DNA of 64,000 bases, from NCBI RefSeq assembly GCF_946222605.1, contig NZ_CAMIIE010000009.1:1-64000 (forward strand), in the 5' to 3' direction. This DNA is from an uncultured Acidocella sp. Its GTDB lineage: Bacteria; Pseudomonadota; Alphaproteobacteria; Acetobacterales; Acetobacteraceae. The position numbers and the translations under genes are program-made. The notes under the pieces were generated by a model, which was given only the letters and a program-made list of their open reading frames with translations, did no database searches and was not told the DNA's origin. Shown piece after piece: positions 34,260 to 43,262 of this stretch (its first letter is position 1; each line of letters opens with the position of its first letter).

Positions 34260-35425
34260 AGCAACCGCCCGATCGCATCCGCCAGCGCGTCGATCTCGCT
34301 TTGCGTATGCAGCGCGCACAATGCCAGCCGCAGGCGCGAGGTGCCAGCCGGCACCGTCGGCGGGCGGATCGCCACCGTCGCGAACCCAGCTGTCTCCAAA
34401 GCTGCCGCCAGCGCCAGGGCTTTTGCCTCCTCGCCCAAAATCAGCGGGACGATCTGGGTGAAACTCCCGCCCGTATCAAGCCCCATCCCCAGCAGCCGCG
34501 CGCGCAGATGCGCTGACAGCCCGTGCAGATGCGCCCGCCGCGCCCCCATTTGCGGAATCAGATCCAGCGCCGCCTGCATCGCCCCCAGCACCGCCGGCGG
34601 CAGCGCCGTGGCATAAATCACCCCACCGCAGCGATTGACCAGATACTCGCGCAGCACCGCCGAACCCGCCACATAGGCGCCAAACCCGCCCAGCCCCTTG
34701 CTGAACGTGCCCATCGCCAGCCCGTTCTTCAGCCCATGCGCCAGCCCGAAGCCGTTTTCACCCAGCACCCCGGTCGCATGCGCCTCGTCGATATAGAGAA
34801 ACGCCCCGAATTTTTCCGCCAGCGCCTGCAGTGCCGCCATATCCGGCCCGTCCCCATCCATGGAAAACACCGATTCGGTGACGATGAAGCGCGGCCGCTT
34901 CAATTCCGCATCCCGCGCCAGCAGCTCTTCCAGATGCGCCAGATCATTATGCCGGAACCTGATCTGCCGCACCCCGGCGGCGATGCAGCCTTGGATCAGG
35001 CTGGCATGGTTCAGCCGGTCCGCATAAACCAGCGGCGCCGCGCCCAATGTTTTCGCATCCAGCAGCGCCGGCAGCAATGTGAGATTCGCCTGCGCGCCGG
35101 AGACGAACACCAGCGCCGCCTGCGCCCCCTTCCCCGCCGCCAGCTTGGCCTCGATCTCGTCCAGCGGCGCCAGATTGCCCGCCACCAGCCGCGAGGCCCC
35201 GGCCCCGGCGCCGAAACGCTGGGCATAATCCCGCGCGGCTTCAATCAAGGCCGGGTGATGCGCCAGGCCGAGATAATCATTGGAGGAAAAATCGATCAGC
35301 GCCGGGCCGTCGCCATAGCGCAGCCGCGCGTTGGGCAGTTTCACCACCGGGCGCAAGCGGCGCCTGCGCCCGGCTGCGGCCGCCTCATCCAGCGCGCGGC
35401 CCCAAAGCTCGTCGAAATCAAACAT
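34256..35425 (-). CDS. bioF: 8-amino-7-oxononanoate synthase
   Basis: 389-residue PLP enzyme that condenses pimeloyl-ACP/CoA with alanine in biotin synthesis. Seen: FSSNDYLGLAHHPA, the cofactor region DEAHATGVLGENG, and the PLP lysine in GTFSKGLGGFGAYVAG. It precedes bioC with a 4-bp overlap. Alternatives in the alpha-oxoamine synthase family (Kbl, HemA) are less likely given bioC. Confidence 0.88.
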   Translation of the reverse strand: MFDFDELWGRALDEAAAAGRRRRLRPVVKLPNARLRYGDGPALIDFSSNDYLGLAHHPALIEAARDYAQRFGAGAGASRLVAGNLAPLDEIEAKLAAGKGAQAALVFVSGAQANLTLLPALLDAKTLGAAPLVYADRLNHASLIQGCIAAGVRQIRFRHNDLAHLEELLARDAELKRPRFIVTESVFSMDGDGPDMAALQALAEKFGAFLYIDEAHATGVLGENGFGLAHGLKNGLAMGTFSKGLGGFGAYVAGSAVLREYLVNRCGGVIYATALPPAVLGAMQAALDLIPQMGARRAHLHGLSAHLRARLLGMGLDTGGSFTQIVPLILGEEAKALALAAALETAGFATVAIRPPTVPAGTSRLRLALCALHTQSEIDALADAIGRLL

Positions 35426-35492
35426 CGCGGCTGGGTCTAGACCAAAAGGCCGAGGGAGCGAAATATGGCCTTGAGCCGAAGGTTCCGGGTAT

Positions 35493-35537
35493 CCGCCCCT
35501 TTTTTGTAAAAAAGGGGCGGCCCCAAAAAACTTTTGG
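35493..35537 (-). terminator. double-hairpin terminator downstream of nadC
   Basis: Perfect 13-bp stem CCGCCCCTTTTTT / AAAAAAGGGGCGG (35493-35520, 2-base loop), and next to it CCAAAA-AAC-TTTTGG (35523-35537). It lies between the start of bioF and the end of nadC. The same two-hairpin design recurs at 55095 and 58369. Confidence 0.75.
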
Positions 35538-35554
35538 AAATTTAAGACATTATG

Positions 35555-36412
35555 TTAGGCTGCGAAATCCAGCCCGATATCCAGCACCTTGGCGCTATGC
35601 GTCAGCCAGCCGGCGGAAATCAAATCCACCCCCGCCTCGGCGATCGCCGGGGCGCTCTGCGCATTGATCCGCCCGGACGCCTCCGCCACCGCCCGCCCGC
35701 CGATCATCGCCACCGCCTCGCGCAGCATCTGCGGCCCCATATTATCCAGCAAAATCGCATCCGGCCCGAAACCCAGCGCCTCTTCCAGCTGTGCCAGATT
35801 ATCCACCTCGATCTCGATTTTCACCAGATGCCCGGCATAGGCCTTGGCCGCCTGCATCGCCGCCTCCACCCCGCCAGCAATGGCGATGTGGTTGTCCTTG
35901 ATCAGAATCGCATCATCCAGCCCGAAGCGATGATTCGCCCCGCCCCCGGCCCGCACCGCGTATTTTTCGGCAAAACGCAGCCCCGGCGTGGTTTTGCGGG
36001 TGCAGGAAATCCGCGCCCTGGTATGGGCGATGGCCCGCGCGATGCCGTTGGTGGCACTGGCAATGCCGGAGAGATGCCCAAGGAAATTCAGCGCCACCCG
36101 CTCTCCGCTCAGCAACGCCCGGGCATTGCCGGCGATCCGCGCGATCTCCGCCCCCGGCGCCAGCGCCGCCCCGTCCTGCAGCACGGGCTGAAAGCTGATC
36201 TCGGGATCGATCAAATGAAAGGCGATGCGGGCAAAATCCAGCCCCGCCAACACCCCCTCCTCCCGCGCATTCAGCACCAGGGAAGCTTGCGCATCCGGCG
36301 GGATCACGCCCTCCGAGGTCACATCCCCGGCCCGGCCCAGATCCTCCAGCAATGCCGCCCGCACGGCGGGTTCGATCATGATATCCGGTAATTTCGTCAC
36401 GCTCATCGTCAC
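35555..36412 (-). CDS. nadC: nicotinate-nucleotide pyrophosphorylase (quinolinate phosphoribosyltransferase)
   Basis: 285-residue enzyme converting quinolinate and PRPP to nicotinate mononucleotide. Seen: EDLGRAGDVTSEGVIP near the start, CTRKTTPGLRFAEKYAV, GGGANHRFGLDDAILIKDNH, and the phosphate-binding C-terminal region. It overlaps the nadB stop by 4 bp; an in-frame ATG at 36406 is also possible. Last gene of nadABC. Confidence 0.93.
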   Translation of the reverse strand: MTMSVTKLPDIMIEPAVRAALLEDLGRAGDVTSEGVIPPDAQASLVLNAREEGVLAGLDFARIAFHLIDPEISFQPVLQDGAALAPGAEIARIAGNARALLSGERVALNFLGHLSGIASATNGIARAIAHTRARISCTRKTTPGLRFAEKYAVRAGGGANHRFGLDDAILIKDNHIAIAGGVEAAMQAAKAYAGHLVKIEIEVDNLAQLEEALGFGPDAILLDNMGPQMLREAVAMIGGRAVAEASGRINAQSAPAIAEAGVDLISAGWLTHSAKVLDIGLDFAA

Positions 36413-37806
36413 GCCGCCTGGGAAAGAGGTTGGTCGATGCGCGCATGCGCCCCGACGGAAATTTTACGCGCCCGCGCTGCCTGCACGATCGCCAAGGCCA
36501 AATCGGCGGCGGGATTATCGGCCATCGCACTCAGCGCCGCCTCGGCCCGCGCCAGCCTGGCTTCCGAACGCATCACCCCGCAATCGGCGGACATGATCTC
36601 GCGCACCGCGTCCGCATCCGGCAGCTTCGGGGCCGGCATCTCCGGCAGTGCCCGCAAGGGGCGCGCTGCCATCCCGGCCATCACCCGCCCCGCCTGCGCC
36701 CCGCAGATCGCCGCCTCCAGCAGCGAGTTGCTGGCCAGCCGATTGGCGCCATGCAGACCCGTGCACGCTACCTCGCCAGCGGCGAACAGCCCTTCCACAT
36801 CGCTGCGCCCCTCCGCATCCACCGCGACACCGCCCATATGGTAATGCGCCGCCGGGCGTACCGGGATGGGATCGCGTGACGGATCGATCCCCGCCGCCAG
36901 GCAGGAGGCCTGAATGGTCGGGAAATGCTGCGCGAACCCAGAAAGCGGCCGCGCATCCAGAAACACTTTATGCCCGGCCGCCAGATGCGCGAACACGCCC
37001 CGCGCCACCACGTCACGCGGCGCCAGATCCCGCCCATTCATGAAATGCGCCCCGGTCTCGTCGATAAACCGCGCCCCCTCGCCGCGCACCGCCTCGGAGA
37101 CCAGCGGACAGGGAAAGCGCTCGGTCGCCAATGCTGTCGGATGAAACTGCACAAACTCCAAATCCCGCAGCGTCGCCCCAGCCGCTTTGGCCAGCATCAG
37201 CCCCTGGCCGATGGCGCCCGCCGGGTTGGTCGAATAGCGAAACAGCCCGCCAATCCCCCCCGTCGCCAGCAGCACCCGGTCGGTGGCCAGATTGAACACG
37301 CTCTCGCCCTGGCGCAGCTGCACGCCCTCAACCCCGGCCTCGCCGACGAAAATCCGCGTCGCCACCGCCTGCAGCAGCCTGACCGACGGCGTCCGCGCCA
37401 ATGTCTCGATCAGCGCGCGCATGATCGTCGCCCCGGTCTGGTCGCCGCCGCCATGCAGGATGCGATGGCGTGAATGCGCCGCCTCCAAACCGAGCGACAA
37501 CCGGCCATCGGGGTTGCGGTCAAAGGCCACGCCGTAACCCAGCAGCGTCTCCACCAGAGCCGGCCCGGCGCTGACAATCCGCCGCACCGCCGCCTCGTCA
37601 CACAGCCCCGCCCCGGCGGTTAACGTATCCTGAATATGGAGGTTAACATCGTCATCCTCCCCCATCGCCACGGCCATCCCGCCCTGGGAGAGCCAGCTCG
37701 CCGCGCCCTCGCCCAGAGGAAGCGGATTGATCAGCGTCACCGGCGCCGGGGCGGCTGCCAGCGCCGCCATCAGCCCCGCCACGCCGCCGCCGATGATGGT
37801 GATCAT
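36409..37806 (-). CDS. nadB: L-aspartate oxidase
   Basis: 465-residue flavoprotein that oxidises aspartate to iminoaspartate, the first step of NAD synthesis. Seen: the FAD motif GGGVAGLMAALA, SWLSQGGMAVAMG, RILHGGGDQTG, LEFVQFHPTAL and ARFIDETGAHFM. It is somewhat shorter than the E. coli enzyme (about 540). It overlaps nadA and nadC by 4 bp each. Confidence 0.93.
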   Translation of the reverse strand: MITIIGGGVAGLMAALAAAPAPVTLINPLPLGEGAASWLSQGGMAVAMGEDDDVNLHIQDTLTAGAGLCDEAAVRRIVSAGPALVETLLGYGVAFDRNPDGRLSLGLEAAHSRHRILHGGGDQTGATIMRALIETLARTPSVRLLQAVATRIFVGEAGVEGVQLRQGESVFNLATDRVLLATGGIGGLFRYSTNPAGAIGQGLMLAKAAGATLRDLEFVQFHPTALATERFPCPLVSEAVRGEGARFIDETGAHFMNGRDLAPRDVVARGVFAHLAAGHKVFLDARPLSGFAQHFPTIQASCLAAGIDPSRDPIPVRPAAHYHMGGVAVDAEGRSDVEGLFAAGEVACTGLHGANRLASNSLLEAAICGAQAGRVMAGMAARPLRALPEMPAPKLPDADAVREIMSADCGVMRSEARLARAEAALSAMADNPAADLALAIVQAARARKISVGAHARIDQPLSQAA

Positions 37807-38765
37807 TTGACCGCCAGCATCCGCTCGACCGAACGGCGCGCCGCCTCGAAATGCTCGGCCGGAATGGTCACTTCCGTCTGCATCTCCTCCAACGCCTTGC
37901 GGATATTGCGCAGCGTGATCTTTTTCATATGCGGGCAGAGATTGCAGGGCCGCACAAACTCCGTCTCCGGCGCGCCCTGGGCGATGTTATCGCTCATCGA
38001 GCATTCGGTGATCAGCGCCACACGCGCCGGCTTCTGGTCGCGCACGAAATCCGCCATCACCGCGGTCGAGCCGGAGAAATCCGCCACATCCACCACGTCC
38101 GGCGGGCATTCCGGATGTGCCAGCACCACCACCCCAGGATGCTGGGCCCGCAGCGCGTGGATATCCTCGGGCGTGAAGCGCTCATGCACCTCGCAATGAC
38201 CCTTCCAGGCGATGATTTTCACCCCGGTTTCCTTGGCGACATTCTGCGCCAGGAACTCATCCGGCAGCATGATCACCTCCGGCACGCCCAGCGATTCCAC
38301 CACCTTCTTGGCATTGCCCGAAGTGCAGCAAATATCGGATGCCGCCTTCACCTCAGCCGTGGAATTCACATAGGTCACCACTGGCCGGCCGGGATATTTC
38401 GCCCGCATCAGCGCCACATCGGCCGCGGTAATACTATCCGCCAGCGAACAACCCGCCTCGCTGTCGGGGATCAGCACCACCTTGTTCGGGTTCATAAGTT
38501 TGGCGGTCTCGGCCATGAAATGCACGCCGGCCAGCAGGATCACATCCGCATCCACGGTCTGCGCCTCGCGCGCCAGGGCCAGGCTGTCGCCGACAATATC
38601 GGCCACGCCATGGAAAATCTCCGGCGTCTGGTAATTATGCGCCAGGATCACGGCGTTGCGGGTTTTTTTCAGCGCCAGAATGGCCTTCGCATCCTCCTCC
38701 ATCGCCGCCCATTCGAAGGGCGGGATCACGCGGGAGACACGGTTGTAAAGCTGGTCCAGCGGCAT
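37803..38765 (-). CDS. nadA: quinolinate synthase
   Basis: 320-residue [4Fe-4S] enzyme condensing iminoaspartate with dihydroxyacetone phosphate. The three conserved cysteines are visible in SEAGCSLADS, DICCTSGNA and PCNLCPHMK; VILAHNYQTPEI near the start is typical. First gene of nadABC; its upstream region has two NrtR-type palindromes. Confidence 0.94.
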   Translation of the reverse strand: MPLDQLYNRVSRVIPPFEWAAMEEDAKAILALKKTRNAVILAHNYQTPEIFHGVADIVGDSLALAREAQTVDADVILLAGVHFMAETAKLMNPNKVVLIPDSEAGCSLADSITAADVALMRAKYPGRPVVTYVNSTAEVKAASDICCTSGNAKKVVESLGVPEVIMLPDEFLAQNVAKETGVKIIAWKGHCEVHERFTPEDIHALRAQHPGVVVLAHPECPPDVVDVADFSGSTAVMADFVRDQKPARVALITECSMSDNIAQGAPETEFVRPCNLCPHMKKITLRNIRKALEEMQTEVTIPAEHFEAARRSVERMLAVK

Positions 38766-38778
38766 GGCGGCTCTCCAT

Positions 38779-38832
38779 TTATACTCAATATGAGTATAAT
38801 ACTCGACGCGGTTATACTCAGAGTGAGAATAA
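38779..38832. promoter_or_regulatory. twin NrtR operators upstream of nadABC
   Basis: TTATACTC-N5-GAGTATAA at 38779-38799 is a perfect inverted repeat; TTATACTC-N5-GAGAATAA at 38812-38832 is the same with one mismatch. Their centres are 33 bp apart, close to three helical turns, so two dimers could bind one face. They lie just upstream of nadA and downstream of the NrtR-type gene. Regulation by NAD(P) metabolites or ADP-ribose is known for NrtR; its action here is inferred. Confidence 0.8.
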
Positions 38833-38896
38833 GCTTCAAGTCAAATTTCTTACAGGCGCGGCGGCAGCGCCCGCACGGCAGCCATGTGAGGATTTT

Positions 38897-39775
38897 TTAA
38901 CGCACCAGTGGCAATTTGGTGCCTGACAAGCCACGCTCCGCCAGCACCTCCGCCCGGAAGCGGAACAGCTTCGCCGGCCGCCCCGCCAGGCCCGAGGCCA
39001 GTTCGCCGGTTTCCTCCACCAGATTCTGCGTCTCGATCAGCCGGCGGAAATTCGGCTTATGCAGGCTCTGCCCGGCCAGCGCCTCCATGCTCTGCTGCAA
39101 TTCCAGCAGCGTGAACGCCTTAGGCAACAGCTCGAACACCACCGGCCGATATTTGATCTTGGCGCGCAGCCGGGCAATCGCTGTGGCCAGAATCCGGCGA
39201 TGGTCATGCGTCATCTCCAGCCCGGTGCCGGGCAGAACACGCGCCTGGGTCTTGCGCATCGCTTCCGGCAGCAGCCCGGCCTCCCACAGCAATTCGTAGC
39301 GCTGCAGAACCAGCTCCTCGTTCCAGCCCTCGCCTTCGGGAAACAGCCAGGCCAGACGCGCTTGGCGCGTCGCCTCTTCCCCCGCCCAGCCCTCCAGCGC
39401 CGCCCGCAAAGGCGCTAAAGCCGGCGGCCCTTTGCGGGCATCCTCCCAGGGGAAATACTCGTACCAGCCGCGCCATTGCGCGCCGGGATAGGGCGCGCCG
39501 ACCTCGCGGGTCAGCCCCAGATACGAAATCGAAACGCTACGATCAGCGCCCCCGCGCTGGTCCGCGAAGGTGTAGAGCTGCTCGACATAGCCGAGCGGAT
39601 GATGCGTCTGCGCCTCCACCCAGGCGCGCAACCCCGCCTGCAGGCTGCGATGGCCGGTCTGCAACGGGCCGGAGGGCAGCGCGAAACCGTCCTCGATGGT
39701 CAGCACCCGTGGCTCGCCGCCGGTCACGGCGACCAGCACCGCGATCAGATCCGCCTGCACCCCGCTATCCGGCAT
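38897..39775 (-). CDS. nrtR: Nudix-related transcriptional regulator NrtR
   Basis: 292-residue protein: an N-terminal Nudix-like domain (about 1-150) that lacks the catalytic REXXEE box (the region reads GPLQTGHRSLQAGLRAW), and a C-terminal winged helix containing FELLPKAFTLLELQQSME and NFRRLIETQNLVEETG, the NrtR hallmark. It is expected to sense an NAD-derived nucleotide and repress nadABC, whose promoter has two matching palindromes. Only 2 bp separate it from ureC upstream, so it is probably transcribed with the urease operon. Confidence 0.88.
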   Translation of the reverse strand: MPDSGVQADLIAVLVAVTGGEPRVLTIEDGFALPSGPLQTGHRSLQAGLRAWVEAQTHHPLGYVEQLYTFADQRGGADRSVSISYLGLTREVGAPYPGAQWRGWYEYFPWEDARKGPPALAPLRAALEGWAGEEATRQARLAWLFPEGEGWNEELVLQRYELLWEAGLLPEAMRKTQARVLPGTGLEMTHDHRRILATAIARLRAKIKYRPVVFELLPKAFTLLELQQSMEALAGQSLHKPNFRRLIETQNLVEETGELASGLAGRPAKLFRFRAEVLAERGLSGTKLPLVR

Positions 39776-39777
39776 GG

Positions 39778-41483
<1,706 letters not shown>

Positions 41484-41484
<1 letters not shown>

Positions 41485-41792
41485 TATTCAGCGCTCCCCA
41501 TGGTCAGGCCGCGAAAGCCGTAAATTTTGCGCGCGCCGCGATAGGGCACCAAAGTCACCTCCCGGCTCTGCCCCGGCTCAAAGCGAATGGCGGTGCCGGC
41601 GGCAATATCCAGCCTTTTGCCCTGGGCTTGCGCGCGGTCGAACACCAGCCCGGCATTGGTTTCGGCAAAATGATAATGGCTGCCGACCTGGATCGGCCGG
41701 TCGCCTTTATTGGCCACGAGAATGACGGTTTTTTCCAACCCCTCATTCAGCTCAATCTCGCCCTCGGGCGTGAAAATCTCGCCCGGGATCAT
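41484..41792 (-). CDS. ureB: urease beta subunit
   Basis: 102-residue subunit of the urease complex; it starts MIPGEIFTPEGEIELNEG and has RPIQVGSHYHFAETN and the C-terminal RKIYGFRGLTMG. It overlaps ureA by 4 bp and ureC by 1 bp. Confidence 0.96.
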
Positions 41793-42091
41793 CGGATCGG
41801 CTCATGCACGGTGACGAGCTTGGTGCCGTCCGGGAAGGTTGCTTCCACCTGCACGTCATGGATCATCTCGGCCACCCCTTCCATCACCTGGTCGCGGGTG
41901 ATCACATGCGCCCCCGCCTCCATCAGCTCCGCCACACGGCGCCCATCGCGCGCGCCCTCGACCACGAAATCGGTGATCAGCGCCACCGCTTCGGGATAAT
42001 TCAGCTTCACCCCGCGCTCGAGGCGCTTGCGCGCGACGATGGCGGCCATCGCCACCAGCAATTTGTCTTTTTCTCGCGGTGTCAGAATCAC
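41789..42091 (-). CDS. ureA: urease gamma subunit
   Basis: 100-residue subunit; LTPREKDKLLVAMAAIVA near the start and the family motifs LNYPEAVALI, DQVMEGVAEMI and FPDGTKLVTVHEPI are all present. It lies 11 bp after ureD. Confidence 0.96.
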   Translation of the reverse strand: MILTPREKDKLLVAMAAIVARKRLERGVKLNYPEAVALITDFVVEGARDGRRVAELMEAGAHVITRDQVMEGVAEMIHDVQVEATFPDGTKLVTVHEPIR

Positions 42092-42102
42092 AATCTTGCC
42101 CC

Positions 42103-42930
42103 TCAGCTTTGCCAGACGCGCGGCAGCCCAAATTCGCTTAATATCGACAGCGCCGCAACCACGGCGCGACGAAGCGTGATCGCATCCGGCGCCAGGATGC
42201 GGGCCAGCAGCAGATCGCCATGCAGGGTGACGCCCGCACCGGGAAGCGCCGCGCGCAAGCCAGGCAGGTGCGCCGTAAGGTCCGGGCCGACGGCGAACAG
42301 GCTGGCCATCGCCCGCGCCCCGCCGGCCAGCCCCGGCTGGTCGAGCTGGGCGAACAAATCCCCCTCAAGCCGCGCCACATCGCGCCAGAGCCGCTTGCCG
42401 GCGCGGGTGATGGAGATGCGGTCTTTCAGCCAGCCGGCGCGCAACGCCTCGCCCATCGCCAGCCGCCCGAAGATCAGGCTCTCCACCCCGACCATCGACG
42501 CGCCGGGGGCGATGTCGATGTCTAGATGTCTATCCAGGGAAAACCCGTCGAAGAGAATGGTTTCCTGCGGCAGGTAGAAAAGCCGGGCGTCAGCGGCGAG
42601 GGTCAGACGGGTCCTGATGCGCGCCGGGGCCTCGCCCAGCGCCCGATAGATGCGCTCCGCCGCCTGGGAGGCGAACATGCACTGCGCCCCCACCCCGAGA
42701 TCCAGCTGCGTTTCCACCGCGTCGCCGCTGGCGATGCCACCGGAAATATTGATCGCCACCAGCTCGGGGATCGGCCCGCTCTGCAGCAGCCGGGCCTTCA
42801 GGCAACCTTGCTGGTAGAAGCTGCGCAGCCGGGTGCGCCCGTGCGGCGCCGTCAGCGCCAGATCGAGCAAGCCCGCCGCGCGTTGATGCGGGGCAGCGCG
42901 TAGCGCGTCGCGGGCGGAGATATGGGTCAT
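42103..42930 (-). CDS. ureD: urease accessory protein UreD
   Basis: 275-residue accessory protein needed, with UreF and UreG, to load nickel into urease. Motifs seen: NISGGIASGDAVETQLDLG, FASQAAERIYRA and YLPQETILFDG. First gene of ureDABC; the operon promoter must lie in the gap to 43262, which carries a repeat. Confidence 0.9.
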   Translation of the reverse strand: MTHISARDALRAAPHQRAAGLLDLALTAPHGRTRLRSFYQQGCLKARLLQSGPIPELVAINISGGIASGDAVETQLDLGVGAQCMFASQAAERIYRALGEAPARIRTRLTLAADARLFYLPQETILFDGFSLDRHLDIDIAPGASMVGVESLIFGRLAMGEALRAGWLKDRISITRAGKRLWRDVARLEGDLFAQLDQPGLAGGARAMASLFAVGPDLTAHLPGLRAALPGAGVTLHGDLLLARILAPDAITLRRAVVAALSILSEFGLPRVWQS

Positions 42931-42977
42931 TCCCCCAGCATGACCACGGCCTTGGGTACCGGCAAGGGGGCAAATGA

Positions 42978-43084
42978 CTTAGAGCCTTCAGCTTTTAGCT
43001 GAAGGCTCTAACTTTTGTTTTGGCGAGCAATTTCATGTGTTTAAGTTGCCGCTGCCGCGTCAACCTCAACACATATCGCTCTAG
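42978..43084. repeat. CTAG-bounded hairpin repeat, inverted copy
   Basis: About 107 bp in the opposite orientation to the copy at 51116. It has a perfect hairpin AGAGCCTTCAGCT / AGCTGAAGGCTCT (42981-43009), a TTTTGTTTTGGCGAGCAAT linker, and an imperfect large hairpin to ATATCGCTC. The edges are TTAG and CTAG (43081-43084). It occupies most of the non-coding stretch 42931-43262, upstream of ureD and downstream of the autotransporter gene. Confidence 0.8.
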
Positions 43085-43143
43085 CTTGGTTAGGGAGATT
43101 TACAAAGTTTCGTCAATTGACGGCGCCGTCTTGCCGCAAAATA

Positions 43144-43172
43144 CGAAGGGGGGGCTTTTAGCCCCCCCTTCG
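43144..43172 (-). terminator. GC-rich hairpin downstream of the autotransporter gene
   Basis: Perfect 13-bp stem CGAAGGGGGGGCT / AGCCCCCCCTTCG with a 3-base loop. On the minus strand it is followed by TATTTTG, so it probably terminates transcription of the leftward autotransporter gene that ends at 43263. Seven consecutive G-C pairs are unusually stable. Confidence 0.65.
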
Positions 43173-43262
43173 CGGCGCCGCGCCAACACCCCCAGGCGAT
43201 GTTGCGAGCTCGGGCGCCACCGCCCCAACAGCTTTTATCCGTATCGGCTTTGGGGTCGGGTC

